From the NCBI RefSeq assembly GCF_024199925.1, contig NZ_JANADR010000001.1, forward strand, positions 7,691,501-7,755,500: a stretch of 64,000 bases of DNA. The letters run 5' to 3'. Source of the DNA: Bradyrhizobium sp. CCGUVB1N3 (GTDB lineage: Bacteria > Pseudomonadota > Alphaproteobacteria > Rhizobiales > Xanthobacteraceae). How positions within the stretch are numbered: the first letter of the stretch is position 1; every line of letters begins with the position of its first letter. Positions 9,087 through 18,357 of the stretch are shown piece by piece. The notes beneath the pieces were generated by a model, which made no database searches, was not told the DNA's origin, and worked only from the letters and a program-made list of their open reading frames with translations. Made by a program: the position numbers and the translations under genes.

Positions 9087-9732
9087 TGTGGGTTCCGATA
9101 TGGTGAGACCGAAGCCATCCGCCGAGCGGCATCGTCCGCTCAAATTGCCCTCTGTAGGTGTTCGTGAGCTTGCCGCCTCGATTCATCCGACCCGCCTTGC
9201 CGCACGTCTTGACACGAACCTCTCGGCTGCGACGTTGCTACGGCTGCAGAAGAGTCCCAGGCTGCAGCTAAGATTGCCGGGGTTGCTGCTCGGCAATGAC
9301 ATGGACTTGAACGGAAGTGACTTCGGGCCAGACCCTCTCTTCGGACGTGATCCGAGCAGGGCTGCTCGGCTCGCTGGCGGTATCTGGCATGCCCGTTCGC
9401 TGACAAGGCTGATTTCAAAGCACGATGTCACTATTCTGATCGGGCGCATCGGCACCGAGGTGCAGGCTTTCGGAATCCGACATGCAGCGCATGCGGTTTC
9501 GACCGGAGTTATTGCCGATCCGGAGCAACTTGCGCAAGAGATTGAGGACGATGGACATGCCTGTCTCGGCGCTTGGCTCGATGAAGTTTCCGCGCTTGAT
9601 CGACGCCGCGTGCTTCTACGCCTAGCTATCGGAACGGCTGCGGATAATCCTGCCACTGAACACCGCGATGGTGCAGGCCGATTGTTTTCCCTGGTGTTGG
9701 CCCAATTGGCGACGGAGGCCCCAGCGGGATGA
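9076..9732 (+). CDS. nolU: NolU, SctK-like T3SS accessory protein
   Basis: A protein of about 218 residues between rhcJ and nolV, the fixed position of nolU in rhizobia. NolU corresponds to SctK, a cytoplasmic sorting-platform protein linking the SctQ pods to the inner ring. The chosen ATG overlaps the end of rhcJ by 11 bases; an ATG at 9100 gives 210 residues and is equally plausible. It overlaps nolV by four bases. Confidence 0.85.
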   Translation: MRRSVGSDMVRPKPSAERHRPLKLPSVGVRELAASIHPTRLAARLDTNLSAATLLRLQKSPRLQLRLPGLLLGNDMDLNGSDFGPDPLFGRDPSRAARLAGGIWHARSLTRLISKHDVTILIGRIGTEVQAFGIRHAAHAVSTGVIADPEQLAQEIEDDGHACLGAWLDEVSALDRRRVLLRLAIGTAADNPATEHRDGAGRLFSLVLAQLATEAPAG

Positions 9733-10352
9733 TGGCCGACGACTCCGCGCCGCCCAACACTCCGCACATCCGCCCGCTTGGGCCACTGGTGGCGGCAAGC
9801 GATCTTAAGATCTGGCAGAACGCCGTCGAGGCGTGTGCCGCAGCAGAGCGGCATCTAGCGCGGGTTCGCACCTGGGCGCGCAGAGCTTATCAGAAGGAGC
9901 GAGCGCGCGGTCATGCCGAGGGGGTGAAGGCCGGCACCGAGGAAATGGCACAACTGATCGCTCAGGCTGCCTCGGAACTGGCACGACGAAAAGCCGTTCT
10001 GGAGGAGGAGTTGTCGGCGCTTGTGATGGACATCGTAACCGACCTATTGGGCGCGTTCGACCCCGGCGAGATGCTGGTGAGGACGGTTCGTCACACGATG
10101 CTGCAAAAATATGGTGGGGCGGAACTTTCTCTTCATGTGTCCCCCATGGATGCAGATGCGCTTACGCGCGAATTTGCTACCTGCGACGGCCGGGAAGGTC
10201 GGCCGGCGGTCCGAATCATTCCGGATCCGGCGCTGCTTCCGCACGAATGCGTGCTGTGGAGCGAATTTGGCAATATCAATCTCGGACTTGACGCGCAGCT
10301 TCGCGCCCTGCGCTCGGGTTTTGGGTTAGATCATGAGGCAGGCGAACAGTGA
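9729..10352 (+). CDS. nolV: NolV, SctL-like ATPase stator
   Basis: A 207-residue SctL/FliH family protein. A helical, charged segment (about 35-95, including RARGHAEGVKAGTEEMAQLI) precedes a compact C-terminal domain. It regulates the RhcN ATPase and connects it to RhcQ. The gene overlaps nolU upstream (ATGATGG at the nolU TGA) and rhcN downstream (GTGA), so the three should be translated together. Confidence 0.88.
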   Translation: MMADDSAPPNTPHIRPLGPLVAASDLKIWQNAVEACAAAERHLARVRTWARRAYQKERARGHAEGVKAGTEEMAQLIAQAASELARRKAVLEEELSALVMDIVTDLLGAFDPGEMLVRTVRHTMLQKYGGAELSLHVSPMDADALTREFATCDGREGRPAVRIIPDPALLPHECVLWSEFGNINLGLDAQLRALRSGFGLDHEAGEQ

Positions 10353-11707
10353 CGGCGCCGGGACCAAACTATGCCGGCCCTGATGGAGAGGAGACCCTGC
10401 ACGCGGCGCTGGCGCGTCTTCGATCTAGAGCAGGGCATGTGGACACGCGTGCCGTACGCGGACGGATCACGCGGGCGATCGGCACGCTCATCCATGCGGT
10501 CTTGCCGGATGCTCGTATTGGAGAGCTGTGTGTCCTTCAGGATCCCCGCACCGGATCCTCGCTTCAGGCCGAGGTGATCGGTCTGTTGCACGATGGCGTG
10601 TTGCTGACGCCCATTGGTGACCTGCAAGGCATGTCCAGCCGCGCAGAAGTCGTTGCCACCGGACGGATGCACGAAGTGCCTGTCGGCCCCGATTTTCTTG
10701 GCCGGGTGATCGACAGCTTCGGCCGTCCGCTCGATGGCAAGGGCGCAGTCAAGGCCACGGAAACTCGCCCCCTGCGCGGCAAAGCGCCAAACCCGATGAC
10801 GAGACGTATCATCGAGCGCCCCCTGCCACTCGGCGTTCGCGCCATGGATGGTCTTCTGACATGCGGCGAGGGCCAGCGGATCGGCATTTATGGAGAGCCT
10901 GGTGGCGGCAAGTCGACGTTATTGTCGCAGATCGTAAAAGGCGCGGCCGCTGACGCCACCGTGGTTGCGCTGATAGGCGAGCGTGGACGCGAAGTGCGTG
11001 AATTCATCGAGCGGCATCTTGGGGAGGCGGCGCTTCGCCGCACGGTCGTCGTCGTTGAGACCTCCGATCGCTCAGCGATGGAGCGGGCGCAATGTGCTTA
11101 TACGGCAACCGCGCTCGCCGAATATTTTCGCGAACAAGGCCTGCGCGTCGTTCTGATGATGGATTCATTGACGCGATTTAGCCGCGCCATGCGCGAAATC
11201 GGTCTGGCTGCCGGTGAGCCACCGACCCGCCGGGGCTTTCCTCCCTCTGTCTTTGCCATGCTGCCAGGTTTGCTGGAACGCGCTGGCATGGGGGAGCACG
11301 GCTCGATTACGGCCTTCTATACCGTGCTTGTAGAAGGTGACGGCGCGGGCGATCCAATCGCCGAGGAAACGCGCGGTATTCTCGATGGTCATATCGTTCT
11401 CTCACGATCTCTTGCGGCACGGGGGCATTTCCCCGCCATCGATGTGCTGTCGAGCCGTAGCCGCATCATGGATGCCGTCGTATCTGCGCCGCATCGCCAG
11501 GCAGCATCCTTGTTCCGCGATCTGCTCTCCCGCCATGCAGAGGCGGAATTCTTGATCAAGGTTGGCGAATACAAGCAAGGCAGCGATTTGCTGACGGACC
11601 GAGCTATCGCCTCGATCGACGATCTGCGCGAGCTTTTGCGCCAGGGTGAAGACGATGTGTCTACTTTTGAGGAAACCGTTACATGGATGTGCCGTCTGAC
11701 CGCATGA
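10349..11707 (+). CDS. rhcN: RhcN, T3SS ATPase (SctN)
   Basis: A 452-residue SctN/FliI-type ATPase. The Walker A loop is GEPGGGKST at residues 182-190, followed by the LIGERGREVREF block and the Walker B region LRVVLMMDSLTRFSRA. The hexamer unfolds substrates and detaches chaperones at the entrance of the export apparatus. Translation starts at a GTG overlapping the nolV stop (GTGA) and ends in an ATGA overlap with the next gene. No key residue is missing. Confidence 0.95.
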   Translation: MTAPGPNYAGPDGEETLHAALARLRSRAGHVDTRAVRGRITRAIGTLIHAVLPDARIGELCVLQDPRTGSSLQAEVIGLLHDGVLLTPIGDLQGMSSRAEVVATGRMHEVPVGPDFLGRVIDSFGRPLDGKGAVKATETRPLRGKAPNPMTRRIIERPLPLGVRAMDGLLTCGEGQRIGIYGEPGGGKSTLLSQIVKGAAADATVVALIGERGREVREFIERHLGEAALRRTVVVVETSDRSAMERAQCAYTATALAEYFREQGLRVVLMMDSLTRFSRAMREIGLAAGEPPTRRGFPPSVFAMLPGLLERAGMGEHGSITAFYTVLVEGDGAGDPIAEETRGILDGHIVLSRSLAARGHFPAIDVLSSRSRIMDAVVSAPHRQAASLFRDLLSRHAEAEFLIKVGEYKQGSDLLTDRAIASIDDLRELLRQGEDDVSTFEETVTWMCRLTA

Positions 11708-12216
11708 GTTGCATTCACGCTTCGAGATTGCGGCACGTGAAGGACATGCGTGAGCGTAGTGCTCGTAGTGAGTTGTCCAATATGGAAGCCAAACGTCATA
11801 TCGCGACCTTAGCCGCGGAGCACGCATGGCAGGAACTTGCAATTGCAGAACAGCACCACGCACAGGCGGAGGCCGAGGTTTACCAGCAGTTGACATCGCT
11901 CGGTACCTTGTCCGTCGTCGAACTGGATCGTTGCGAGCTCACCCTTGAGAGGCTCGCAATTGAGATCACGTCGAAACGCCAGGCGCTTGAAGACGCGCGT
12001 ATCGCTCAAAAGCAGGCCGAGACAGCGGCATCGGAGAAGCGGGCGCACTGGGCCAAACGCTCCGCCGCGACTCATAAATGGCGACAAATCGAGACCGACG
12101 TTTGGCGTGCGGCCGATACCCATTCGGAAGCGACAGCTGAGCTAGAGGCCGATGATGAAGTCTTGCTTCGCTATGGGAGCGGCTTGCTCACGGCGGTGGC
12201 GGAAAGTTCAATTTGA
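11704..12216 (+). CDS. SctO-like coiled-coil stalk protein (Y4yJ/RhcO-like)
   Basis: A protein of about 170 residues made almost wholly of charged amphipathic helix, with long heptad-like stretches at about 15-75 and 85-140. That composition and its place between rhcN and rhcQ fit the SctO/FliJ stalk, which turns inside the ATPase hexamer. The start ATG at 11704 overlaps the rhcN stop by four bases; an in-frame upstream ATG at 11683 would add seven residues. The family has little sequence conservation, so position carries the call. Confidence 0.78.
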   Translation: MSCIHASRLRHVKDMRERSARSELSNMEAKRHIATLAAEHAWQELAIAEQHHAQAEAEVYQQLTSLGTLSVVELDRCELTLERLAIEITSKRQALEDARIAQKQAETAASEKRAHWAKRSAATHKWRQIETDVWRAADTHSEATAELEADDEVLLRYGSGLLTAVAESSI

Positions 12217-13337
12217 TGACAACAGCTAGTCCTGTTGGGCTGCAAAGGTGCTGTCCTGTAGACCCAGCTCCTGCAAGTCGTGCGGACGAGTACGCCAAGT
12301 ACGAGCCGTCCCAGATTCTGACCCATACTCTCGTCTCGTGGCTCAATACAATCGCGGTGCTCCGCACGTCTTTGCGAAGTAACCTTGGCGATAAGCCGCT
12401 ATCGGTGCGCGTGGGTCGACTTGTGTGGCAGCAGGAGCCTTCCGCTCCCTCGATGCTCGACTGCGTTTGGGGCGTTGGAGATGATGCGATTGTCTTGTCG
12501 ATTCCGTATGCGCTTGCCGAGGCGTTGATCTCGACAGTGCAGAGCGGCAGTAGCCTAGCTCTATTTTCCGAGCCAAGTCGTTCGCTCGTTCTCGAACTTG
12601 CGCTCGAACCGCTACTCGCTCGTCTGGAGATTGAGACACAGCAGAAACTGCAACTTCTCCATGTCGGAAAGGCCGAGACGAAAGGGCCGTATATCGAATT
12701 CGACATCGTCTATGGCCCGGTCAACGGCAAAGGTCGCCTGTTTCTTTTCTCGCCCCTTGATGGGCCGATACCGCCGGCGTTCCGCGCCTTAGGCGAGCTG
12801 CTCGCCAAGTTGCCGCGAGAGATGCGCAAGCTTTCCACAGAGCTACCCATCATCGTTGCAGGAGAGATCGGCGCGCTCCGCGCTTCAGCCTCGCTTCTTC
12901 GCAAGACAAGTGCAGGCGATGCTTTGTTGCCAGAGGTCATGCCATTCGCTCATGGCCAGATCATCCTTACTGCGGGTCGGTTATGGACCGCGGCAGATGT
13001 CGCCGGCAACCGCCTGATCCTGTGCGGACCATTTCATTCGCGACCGCGCCCCCTGGAGTATGCGCATATGACGACACAACCCGGTCAACTGCAGCCGCCC
13101 TCGGAAGCCGATCTCGAGGATATCGAGATCTCGCTTGTCTTCGAATGCGGCCGCTGGCCGATCACGCTGGGAGCATTGAGGAGCATCGGCAAAGGACATG
13201 TGTTCGAACTTGGCCGGCCGGTCGACGGCCCGGTCGATATCTTTGCAAACGGGGTGCGCATCGGACGTGGCGACATCGTCCGTATTGGGGACGAGCTCGG
13301 CATCAGACTGCGTGGCGGGTTAGCGGGCAATGACTGA
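12216..13337 (+). CDS. rhcQ: RhcQ, cytoplasmic ring protein (SctQ)
   Basis: A 373-residue protein with a poorly conserved N-terminal two thirds and a C-terminal SpoA (SURF) domain at about 300-370, including LGALRSIGKGHVFELGR and GDIVRIGDELGIRL. SctQ builds the sorting-platform pods below the inner membrane. The ATG overlaps the preceding TGA (TGATG), and the 3' end overlaps rhcR by eight bases. Many SctQ genes have an internal start giving a free SpoA domain; a candidate was not established here. Confidence 0.9.
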   Translation: MTTASPVGLQRCCPVDPAPASRADEYAKYEPSQILTHTLVSWLNTIAVLRTSLRSNLGDKPLSVRVGRLVWQQEPSAPSMLDCVWGVGDDAIVLSIPYALAEALISTVQSGSSLALFSEPSRSLVLELALEPLLARLEIETQQKLQLLHVGKAETKGPYIEFDIVYGPVNGKGRLFLFSPLDGPIPPAFRALGELLAKLPREMRKLSTELPIIVAGEIGALRASASLLRKTSAGDALLPEVMPFAHGQIILTAGRLWTAADVAGNRLILCGPFHSRPRPLEYAHMTTQPGQLQPPSEADLEDIEISLVFECGRWPITLGALRSIGKGHVFELGRPVDGPVDIFANGVRIGRGDIVRIGDELGIRLRGGLAGND

Positions 13338-13995
13338 CATTCAACCAGCAATCCTGGCGCTTCTTGTCATCACGGCCGGGCTCGGCCTCCTGGTCTTCGC
13401 CGTCGTCACGACCACGGCGTTCATAAAGGTATCTGTCGTTCTCTTCCTTGTTCGCAATGCACTTGGGACCCAATCGATACCTCCGAACATCGTTCTATAC
13501 GGCGCCGCATTGATCCTCACCGCCTTCACGAGCGCCCCCATCTTTGAGCAGAGCTACGATAAAATCGCCGATCTGCAGCTGCGCTATCAGACGCTTGAGG
13601 ATTTTGTAACCGCTGCGAAGGAGGGGCAGGAGCCGCTGCGAGGCTATCTCAAGAAGTTCACCAATGGAGAACAACGAGACTTTTTCCTGTCCTCGACCGA
13701 ACGTGTCTGGCCAGAGGAGATGCGCGGCAAAGCCACGGTCGATGATTTTGTTATTCTTGTCCCATCTTTTCTAATCTCAGAACTCAAGCGTGCCTTCGAA
13801 ATCGGATTTCTACTCTATCTCCCCTTTATCACGATCGATCTGATCGTAACGACCATTCTGATGGCCCTGGGCATGTCAATGGTGTCTCCGACAGTGATAT
13901 CTGTTCCTTTCAAGCTCTTTCTATTCGTGGCCATTGATGGCTGGTCGCGTCTCATGCACGGGCTCGTGCTGAGCTATACAACGCCTGGAGGTTGA
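13330..13995 (+). CDS. rhcR: RhcR, export apparatus protein (SctR)
   Basis: A 221-residue SctR/FliP protein with four membrane helices. Conserved blocks include TTTAFIKVSVVLFLVRNALG near residue 30 and FLIYLPFITIDLIV-like and MALGMSMVSPTVISVPFKL segments at the C-terminal end. Five SctR copies form the core of the export gate with SctS and SctT. It overlaps rhcQ and is followed within three bases by rhcS. Confidence 0.94.
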   Translation: MTDIQPAILALLVITAGLGLLVFAVVTTTAFIKVSVVLFLVRNALGTQSIPPNIVLYGAALILTAFTSAPIFEQSYDKIADLQLRYQTLEDFVTAAKEGQEPLRGYLKKFTNGEQRDFFLSSTERVWPEEMRGKATVDDFVILVPSFLISELKRAFEIGFLLYLPFITIDLIVTTILMALGMSMVSPTVISVPFKLFLFVAIDGWSRLMHGLVLSYTTPGG

Positions 13996-13997
13996 GC

Positions 13998-14273
13998 ATG
14001 GATGAGACCACTATTCTCACTCATATGAGCCGATCGCTGGTGCTTTTCATGATCTGGGTTCTGCCTCCACTCATTGCAGCGGCGGTCGCCGAAACCGTCA
14101 TCGGCATCATCCAGGCGGCAACGCAGATCCAGGACCAGACATTGCCACTCACCGTGAAGCTTCTGGTCATTGTTGGGATTATCGGTCTGTTTTCTCCGGT
14201 CCTGAGCGCCCCGCTTATCGAGCAAGCCAAGCAGATCTTCACTGACTTTCCCGCGCTCACGACCGGTTACTAG
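13998..14273 (+). CDS. rhcS: RhcS, export apparatus protein (SctS)
   Basis: A 91-residue SctS/FliQ protein with two membrane helices and the family segment ETVIGIIQAATQIQDQTLP. GGAGG lies eight bases before the ATG at 13998, so that start is preferred to a TTG six bases earlier. In other rhizobial loci rhcT follows directly. Here about 2.2 kb separates them. Confidence 0.94.
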   Translation: MDETTILTHMSRSLVLFMIWVLPPLIAAAVAETVIGIIQAATQIQDQTLPLTVKLLVIVGIIGLFSPVLSAPLIEQAKQIFTDFPALTTGY

Positions 14274-14745
14274 TACCTCGTCACAGAGGTTTTGACACTT
14301 TGAGCTCGGCCTGATTTGGCGATAGGTTTTGGGTAGGTACGGCCCATTTTGTGCGCGGGCTTTCTCGGTTGTGAACATCTATTTTGTCCGGGGCGCGTTC
14401 CACTATTGCGCAACTCTCAGGATGAGAGCGTGTCACCTTGATCGTCGCCGCCCACAACGTGTTGATCGAGGGTATTTGCGGACCAGAAGCGCTGATCTCA
14501 TTCTCCACGATGAGATCCAGCTGGCGCGCTTGGGGCCGTAGTGGAACGAGACCTTCCCCCTGTGCCAAAGGCTGTTCACATCCAAGATCACGAACACGCT
14601 CGCGGTGCCCTTGTGCCGTACTCACAGTCGTAGTGCTCGATCTGCCCCGATTTGGGTCTGATCGGCGGGCGCATTTCGCCGATCAGTAAGCATGAACTCC
14701 AATCGAGGGCAGCGTCACTTCTGCAATAACCGCTACTTTCTGCCC
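14274..14745. other. Insert DNA between rhcS and the nopJ tts box
   Basis: No intact gene is visible. Short frames on both strands lack recognised domains. The stretch is the left part of the segment that separates rhcS from rhcT and may contain decayed IS material, but no specific family could be identified. Confidence 0.35.
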
Positions 14746-14769
14746 TCGTCAGCTTCTCGAAAGCTAACC
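14746..14769 (+). promoter_or_regulatory. tts box of the nopJ-like gene
   Basis: TCGTCAGCTTCTCGAAAGCT followed by AACC is a full consensus tts box, 138 bp before the predicted start of the YopJ-family gene. As an internal TtsI promoter in the rhc operon it could also restore transcription of rhcT-rhcU. Confidence 0.92.
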
Positions 14770-14906
14770 ATCGTAGTTTGACAATGTTGGATCTCTCGGT
14801 GGCGATACTGCCTTGAGCATCATGCAACAGCTCGAACGGATATTCAACCGAGCTACGTCAAACAGCTCGGAATAGTGTGTTTCTCGCAGGTGAGATGAGG
14901 ATAGAA

Positions 14907-16034
14907 ATGGGCGGCTGCATCTCTCGGCTGAGCGGAAGTCATGACACCTCTCAGCACGATCAATACGTTCAGGAGACCGAATTTGCCGCTCACGTCCGGT
15001 CCTTACGGCCAAGCCAGTCTCGATCCATTCAACGCCAGTCGCCAGGGTCATCTCGCCCCACCGACGACGTGACGACATCGAGCGCTGACGAGGCCCCACG
15101 CATTGGCGAGAAGCTCCAATTGCTCTCCCAAACGCTGCAGCGTGCGAGGCAAGCGCAACTTTCATCTGGACTGATGGAATACGGTCAGCAGGTCGCTTCC
15201 TATTTGTCTGCCAACAAACAGCCTGACGACCAACTCCTGTCGTTGGACATTGACAATTTTCATCAATTGGCGGCCAGCTATAACCAACGCTCCTCGGACC
15301 TTAACCTTAGGCACATAGATTCGCCCGCCCAGTTTCTCGCTGCGCTGGTCCACCAGTCCTCAGATTGCGCCTGGCGCGCTGTCGTGCGACTGAAGGACGG
15401 TGAAATGCACCACGTTTCCGCCGATGTTCGGATGCGCGCGGGTGCAGCTCCGACCATCATCGTGATGGAGCCTGCCAACCTTTATACGTTCATAACTTTC
15501 TATCTTGGACTGCGGCAGCAAACGATACAACAGCTTGGAACGGAGCCGAAGTGGGCCTTTATCGATGTCGGTGCCCAGAAGTCTGCTGCAGACTGCGTAA
15601 TGTTTAGTATGCAGTTTGCGCTAGCAGCATACAGGCATGCGCAAACCTTCGACCAGTGGCATGACAACCTTTATCGGCATGGAACGATAGCGGACATTAG
15701 TGGCGATCGCAGCGCCTACATGCCTTCGCCCGACGCCATGCTGGAGTTTGCACAAATCAACCTGTTCCACGGGGAGAGGTTTCTTCCGGCATTGTTTTAC
15801 AAGCACTCGCACTCCAGCGGAGCAATTGAAGACGTCGCAGCTCATCAACCCCGCATTAAAGAAATAGACTTGAGCACTAGCAGGCGAGCCCCAAAAACGG
15901 AGCCATTGAGCGAACGCCTCGAAGCTTTTGCCGTTAGACGGGACTCCCGCCAGTATAGCGCATCTATAGAGACGTCGAGAGCAACAAAAATCCGCACCGC
16001 GCTGGACGGGATGCTACCCGATAGCCCAACATAG
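14907..16034 (+). CDS. nopJ: NopJ-like YopJ-family effector acetyltransferase (C55)
   Basis: A 375-residue YopJ/HopZ/AvrRxv superfamily protein. The catalytic triad is intact with family spacing: His169 (in EMHHVSADV), Glu188 (in IIVMEPAN, 19 residues later, as in YopJ) and Cys230 (in VGAQKSAADC). Members acetylate Ser/Thr/Lys of host signalling proteins, usually activated by inositol hexakisphosphate. The start at 14907 gives an N-terminal MGGC, a signal for host N-myristoylation with a neighbouring Cys available for palmitoylation, so the protein probably acts at the plant plasma membrane. The frame is open upstream to 14877. It lies between rhcS and rhcT behind its own tts box. Confidence 0.85.
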   Translation: MGGCISRLSGSHDTSQHDQYVQETEFAAHVRSLRPSQSRSIQRQSPGSSRPTDDVTTSSADEAPRIGEKLQLLSQTLQRARQAQLSSGLMEYGQQVASYLSANKQPDDQLLSLDIDNFHQLAASYNQRSSDLNLRHIDSPAQFLAALVHQSSDCAWRAVVRLKDGEMHHVSADVRMRAGAAPTIIVMEPANLYTFITFYLGLRQQTIQQLGTEPKWAFIDVGAQKSAADCVMFSMQFALAAYRHAQTFDQWHDNLYRHGTIADISGDRSAYMPSPDAMLEFAQINLFHGERFLPALFYKHSHSSGAIEDVAAHQPRIKEIDLSTSRRAPKTEPLSERLEAFAVRRDSRQYSASIETSRATKIRTALDGMLPDSPT

Positions 16035-16456
16035 GCCGCGGGGAATCACTCTCGATAGTCGGCGCTAGAGAACTCGTTCTCGGCTGGGCAGGGGCTCACC
16101 GTCTCGCACGACAGGCTCTCATGCGCGGTCAGTTTGACCATTTGCGTGCCAGCAGCACCAACGGGAGCGGCCGGCTTGGAGGATTCGAGCAGGCGTTTGT
16201 CACCAGCAGCGCTTCTTCCTTGCCCGTGAGACCCCCGGTCCGAAAGCGAGATGCAGGACTATACTATTTTCGCGTCAGCCCCCTTGGTTCACCAAATGGT
16301 GCTGATGCTGGAACCAACTGGCGTCATCAGAAGGCAGCCGAGGACAGCTCGCAGCATCGAGGCCCTCACTGATCCCAAAAGCCTCCTGGAGCCAATCTGA
16401 CTGCCCTGGACGCAACCCGTCAAAATCACTGTGCAGAGCCACCAGCAGCCGTCGCC
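16035..16456. other. Insert DNA between nopJ and rhcT
   Basis: No recognisable gene. Together with 14274-14745 it flanks nopJ inside the rhc operon. No terminator hairpin is obvious, so read-through from the nopJ promoter into rhcT is possible. Confidence 0.35.
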
Positions 16457-17278
16457 ATGTATGATTTGTCAACCGCCGAGACTCAAAGTCTGATCCAGGC
16501 GGCCATTGAACTCGTCGTTGCTGCCGGCCTTGGTGCGGCCCGCCCCGCGGGCATTATGCTGGTGCTGCCCGTATTTACGCGTCCGCAGATCGGCCGGCTG
16601 ATCCGCGGCTGCCTGGCTGTTGCGATCGAACTACCATACTTGACGCAAGTCGCCGATGGCCTGAAGGCGCTGGATCCGGACACACGTCTGCTCAAAATCA
16701 CACTACTCGGTCTTAAGGAGGCGTGTGTCGGACTGATGATCGGTGCCCTGCTCAGCATTCCACTCTGGAGCCTTCAGGCCGTCGGCGAGATTATCGACAC
16801 GCAACGAGGCATCAGCAGCGTGGTCACGCCCGCCGATCCCGCGACGCGCAGTCAGGCTTCGGCGACGGGACTGTTTATCGGTATCACCGCGATCACGATC
16901 TTCGTCGTATCAGGGGGGCTGCAAACCATGATCAGCGGGCTTTACGGCAGCTATCTGATCTGGCCGGTTTATCAGTTTGGACCCACGCTGAGCATGCAGA
17001 GGACAATGGAGTTGTGGGGTGTGCTCGACAGCATCATACGTACCACCCTCCTGGTCTCTGGGCCTGTGGTGGCTTTCCTGTTGCTGGTCGACATATCAGC
17101 GCTCTTGCTCGAGCGCTTTGCGCCGCAATTGAACCCGAAGGATCTGACTTTAACGATCAAAAATATCGGCTTTGCGATCATCATGGTCACTTACGCGGTA
17201 TATCTCATCGAATACATGCAATCGGAAATCACGCAGTCGGGCCGCGAGCTGGAGAGGCTTGAAAGGCAACTGAAATGA
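16457..17278 (+). CDS. rhcT: RhcT, export apparatus protein (SctT)
   Basis: A 273-residue SctT/FliR protein with about six membrane helices and the conserved blocks [15 protein letters not shown] near residue 30, [15 protein letters not shown] near 115 and a [20 protein letters not shown] block near 225. It completes the SctR5-S4-T1 export gate. The gene overlaps rhcU by four bases (ATGA). Confidence 0.93.
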   Translation: MYDLSTAETQSLIQAAIELVVAAGLGAARPAGIMLVLPVFTRPQIGRLIRGCLAVAIELPYLTQVADGLKALDPDTRLLKITLLGLKEACVGLMIGALLSIPLWSLQAVGEIIDTQRGISSVVTPADPATRSQASATGLFIGITAITIFVVSGGLQTMISGLYGSYLIWPVYQFGPTLSMQRTMELWGVLDSIIRTTLLVSGPVVAFLLLVDISALLLERFAPQLNPKDLTLTIKNIGFAIIMVTYAVYLIEYMQSEITQSGRELERLERQLK

Positions 17279-18312
17279 GCGACACGAGCGAAGAGAAAAC
17301 GCACGCCGCCAGCGACAAGAAGCTAAAAGACGCGCGCAAGAAAGGAACGGTTCCGCACAGTACCGATCTCGTCAAAGCCGTCAGTGCTTGCGCCGGTCTC
17401 GGCTATCTCTGGCTGGAAGCGAGTTCCATCCAGGGCAAGTGCCGTGAAGCGCTCATGCTGACTGACAAGCTGCTGAATCAGCCGTTCAATATTGCGGTCG
17501 ATCTGGCGCTCGGCGTCTTGCCCGAACTTGCCCTCCGAATTGTTGGCCCGCTCCTTGGGAGTGTTGTCATCTGCGCAATTCTGACGGCAGTCCTGGCCAA
17601 TGGTGGACCGGTGTTCTCCACGGAGCCGATGACGCCGAAATTCGAGAACATTGATCCCATCAAAGGGTTGAAGCGCATCGCTTCTTTGCGTTCCCTCGTC
17701 GAGCTTGGCAAGAGCTTGTTCAAGCTCGTCTGCCTCGGCGCGATCTTTCTCCTTGTCGTTGTCGGCGCGTGGAGGACACTGGTCTATCTGCCGGTTTGCG
17801 GCATGGGCTGCTTCGACTTCCTCTTCACAGAAGTGAAACTGTTGATCGGAATTGCCTGCGGCGCGTTTCTGATCGTCGGATTGATCGATCTCCTCCTCCA
17901 GCGCTGGTTGTTTTTGCGCAACATGCGCATGACTGAGAGCGAGATGAAGCGCGAGCACAAGGAGCAGCAAGGTAATCCGGAGCTGAAACGGGAACACCAT
18001 CGTCTCCGGCGGGAGCAGGCGAATGAGCCCCCGCTCGGCGTGCATCGCGCAACATTGATCTTGACTGGGGGAAAGATGCTGGTCGGGCTGCGCTACGTCC
18101 GTGGCGAAACCGGCGTGCCGGTCCTGGTTTGCCGCGGTGAGGGCGAAGCGGCTTCGCGACTCTCGGATGAGGCGCGAGCCCTTCGTCTCAGTATTGTCGA
18201 TGACCACGGCCTGGTCCACGAGCTTATCCGTAAGACCAAGCTTGGCAGCCCCATTCCTATGCAGTATTTCGAATCTGTCGCAAGAGCACTCCTTGCCACC
18301 GGCCAAGTCTAG
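17275..18312 (+). CDS. rhcU: RhcU, export apparatus switch protein (SctU), NPTH motif absent
   Basis: A 345-residue SctU/FlhB protein: a basic N-terminus ([20 protein letters not shown]), four membrane segments, a linker with the GNPELK element and a C-terminal cytoplasmic domain. In most SctU/FlhB proteins that domain cuts itself at an NPTH loop preceding a (V/I)(A/V)xxY-type strand. Here the aligned residues are TGGKM (Thr264, Gly265-Met268) before [20 protein letters not shown], so Asn and Pro are missing and the loop appears one residue shorter. The cleavage-dependent switch from early to late substrates may therefore work differently. The rest of the domain looks intact, so the gene is probably functional. 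Confidence 0.92.
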   Translation: MSDTSEEKTHAASDKKLKDARKKGTVPHSTDLVKAVSACAGLGYLWLEASSIQGKCREALMLTDKLLNQPFNIAVDLALGVLPELALRIVGPLLGSVVICAILTAVLANGGPVFSTEPMTPKFENIDPIKGLKRIASLRSLVELGKSLFKLVCLGAIFLLVVVGAWRTLVYLPVCGMGCFDFLFTEVKLLIGIACGAFLIVGLIDLLLQRWLFLRNMRMTESEMKREHKEQQGNPELKREHHRLRREQANEPPLGVHRATLILTGGKMLVGLRYVRGETGVPVLVCRGEGEAASRLSDEARALRLSIVDDHGLVHELIRKTKLGSPIPMQYFESVARALLATGQV

Positions 18313-18357
18313 TTCGTGTTGCGAAAGACGTCGCATGACGAGTGGGGACGTTGATCG

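Noticed and set aside
17323..18336. 337-residue minus-strand frame opposite rhcU
   Set aside because: Shadow of a strongly supported SctU gene; high-GC antisense frames are often open.
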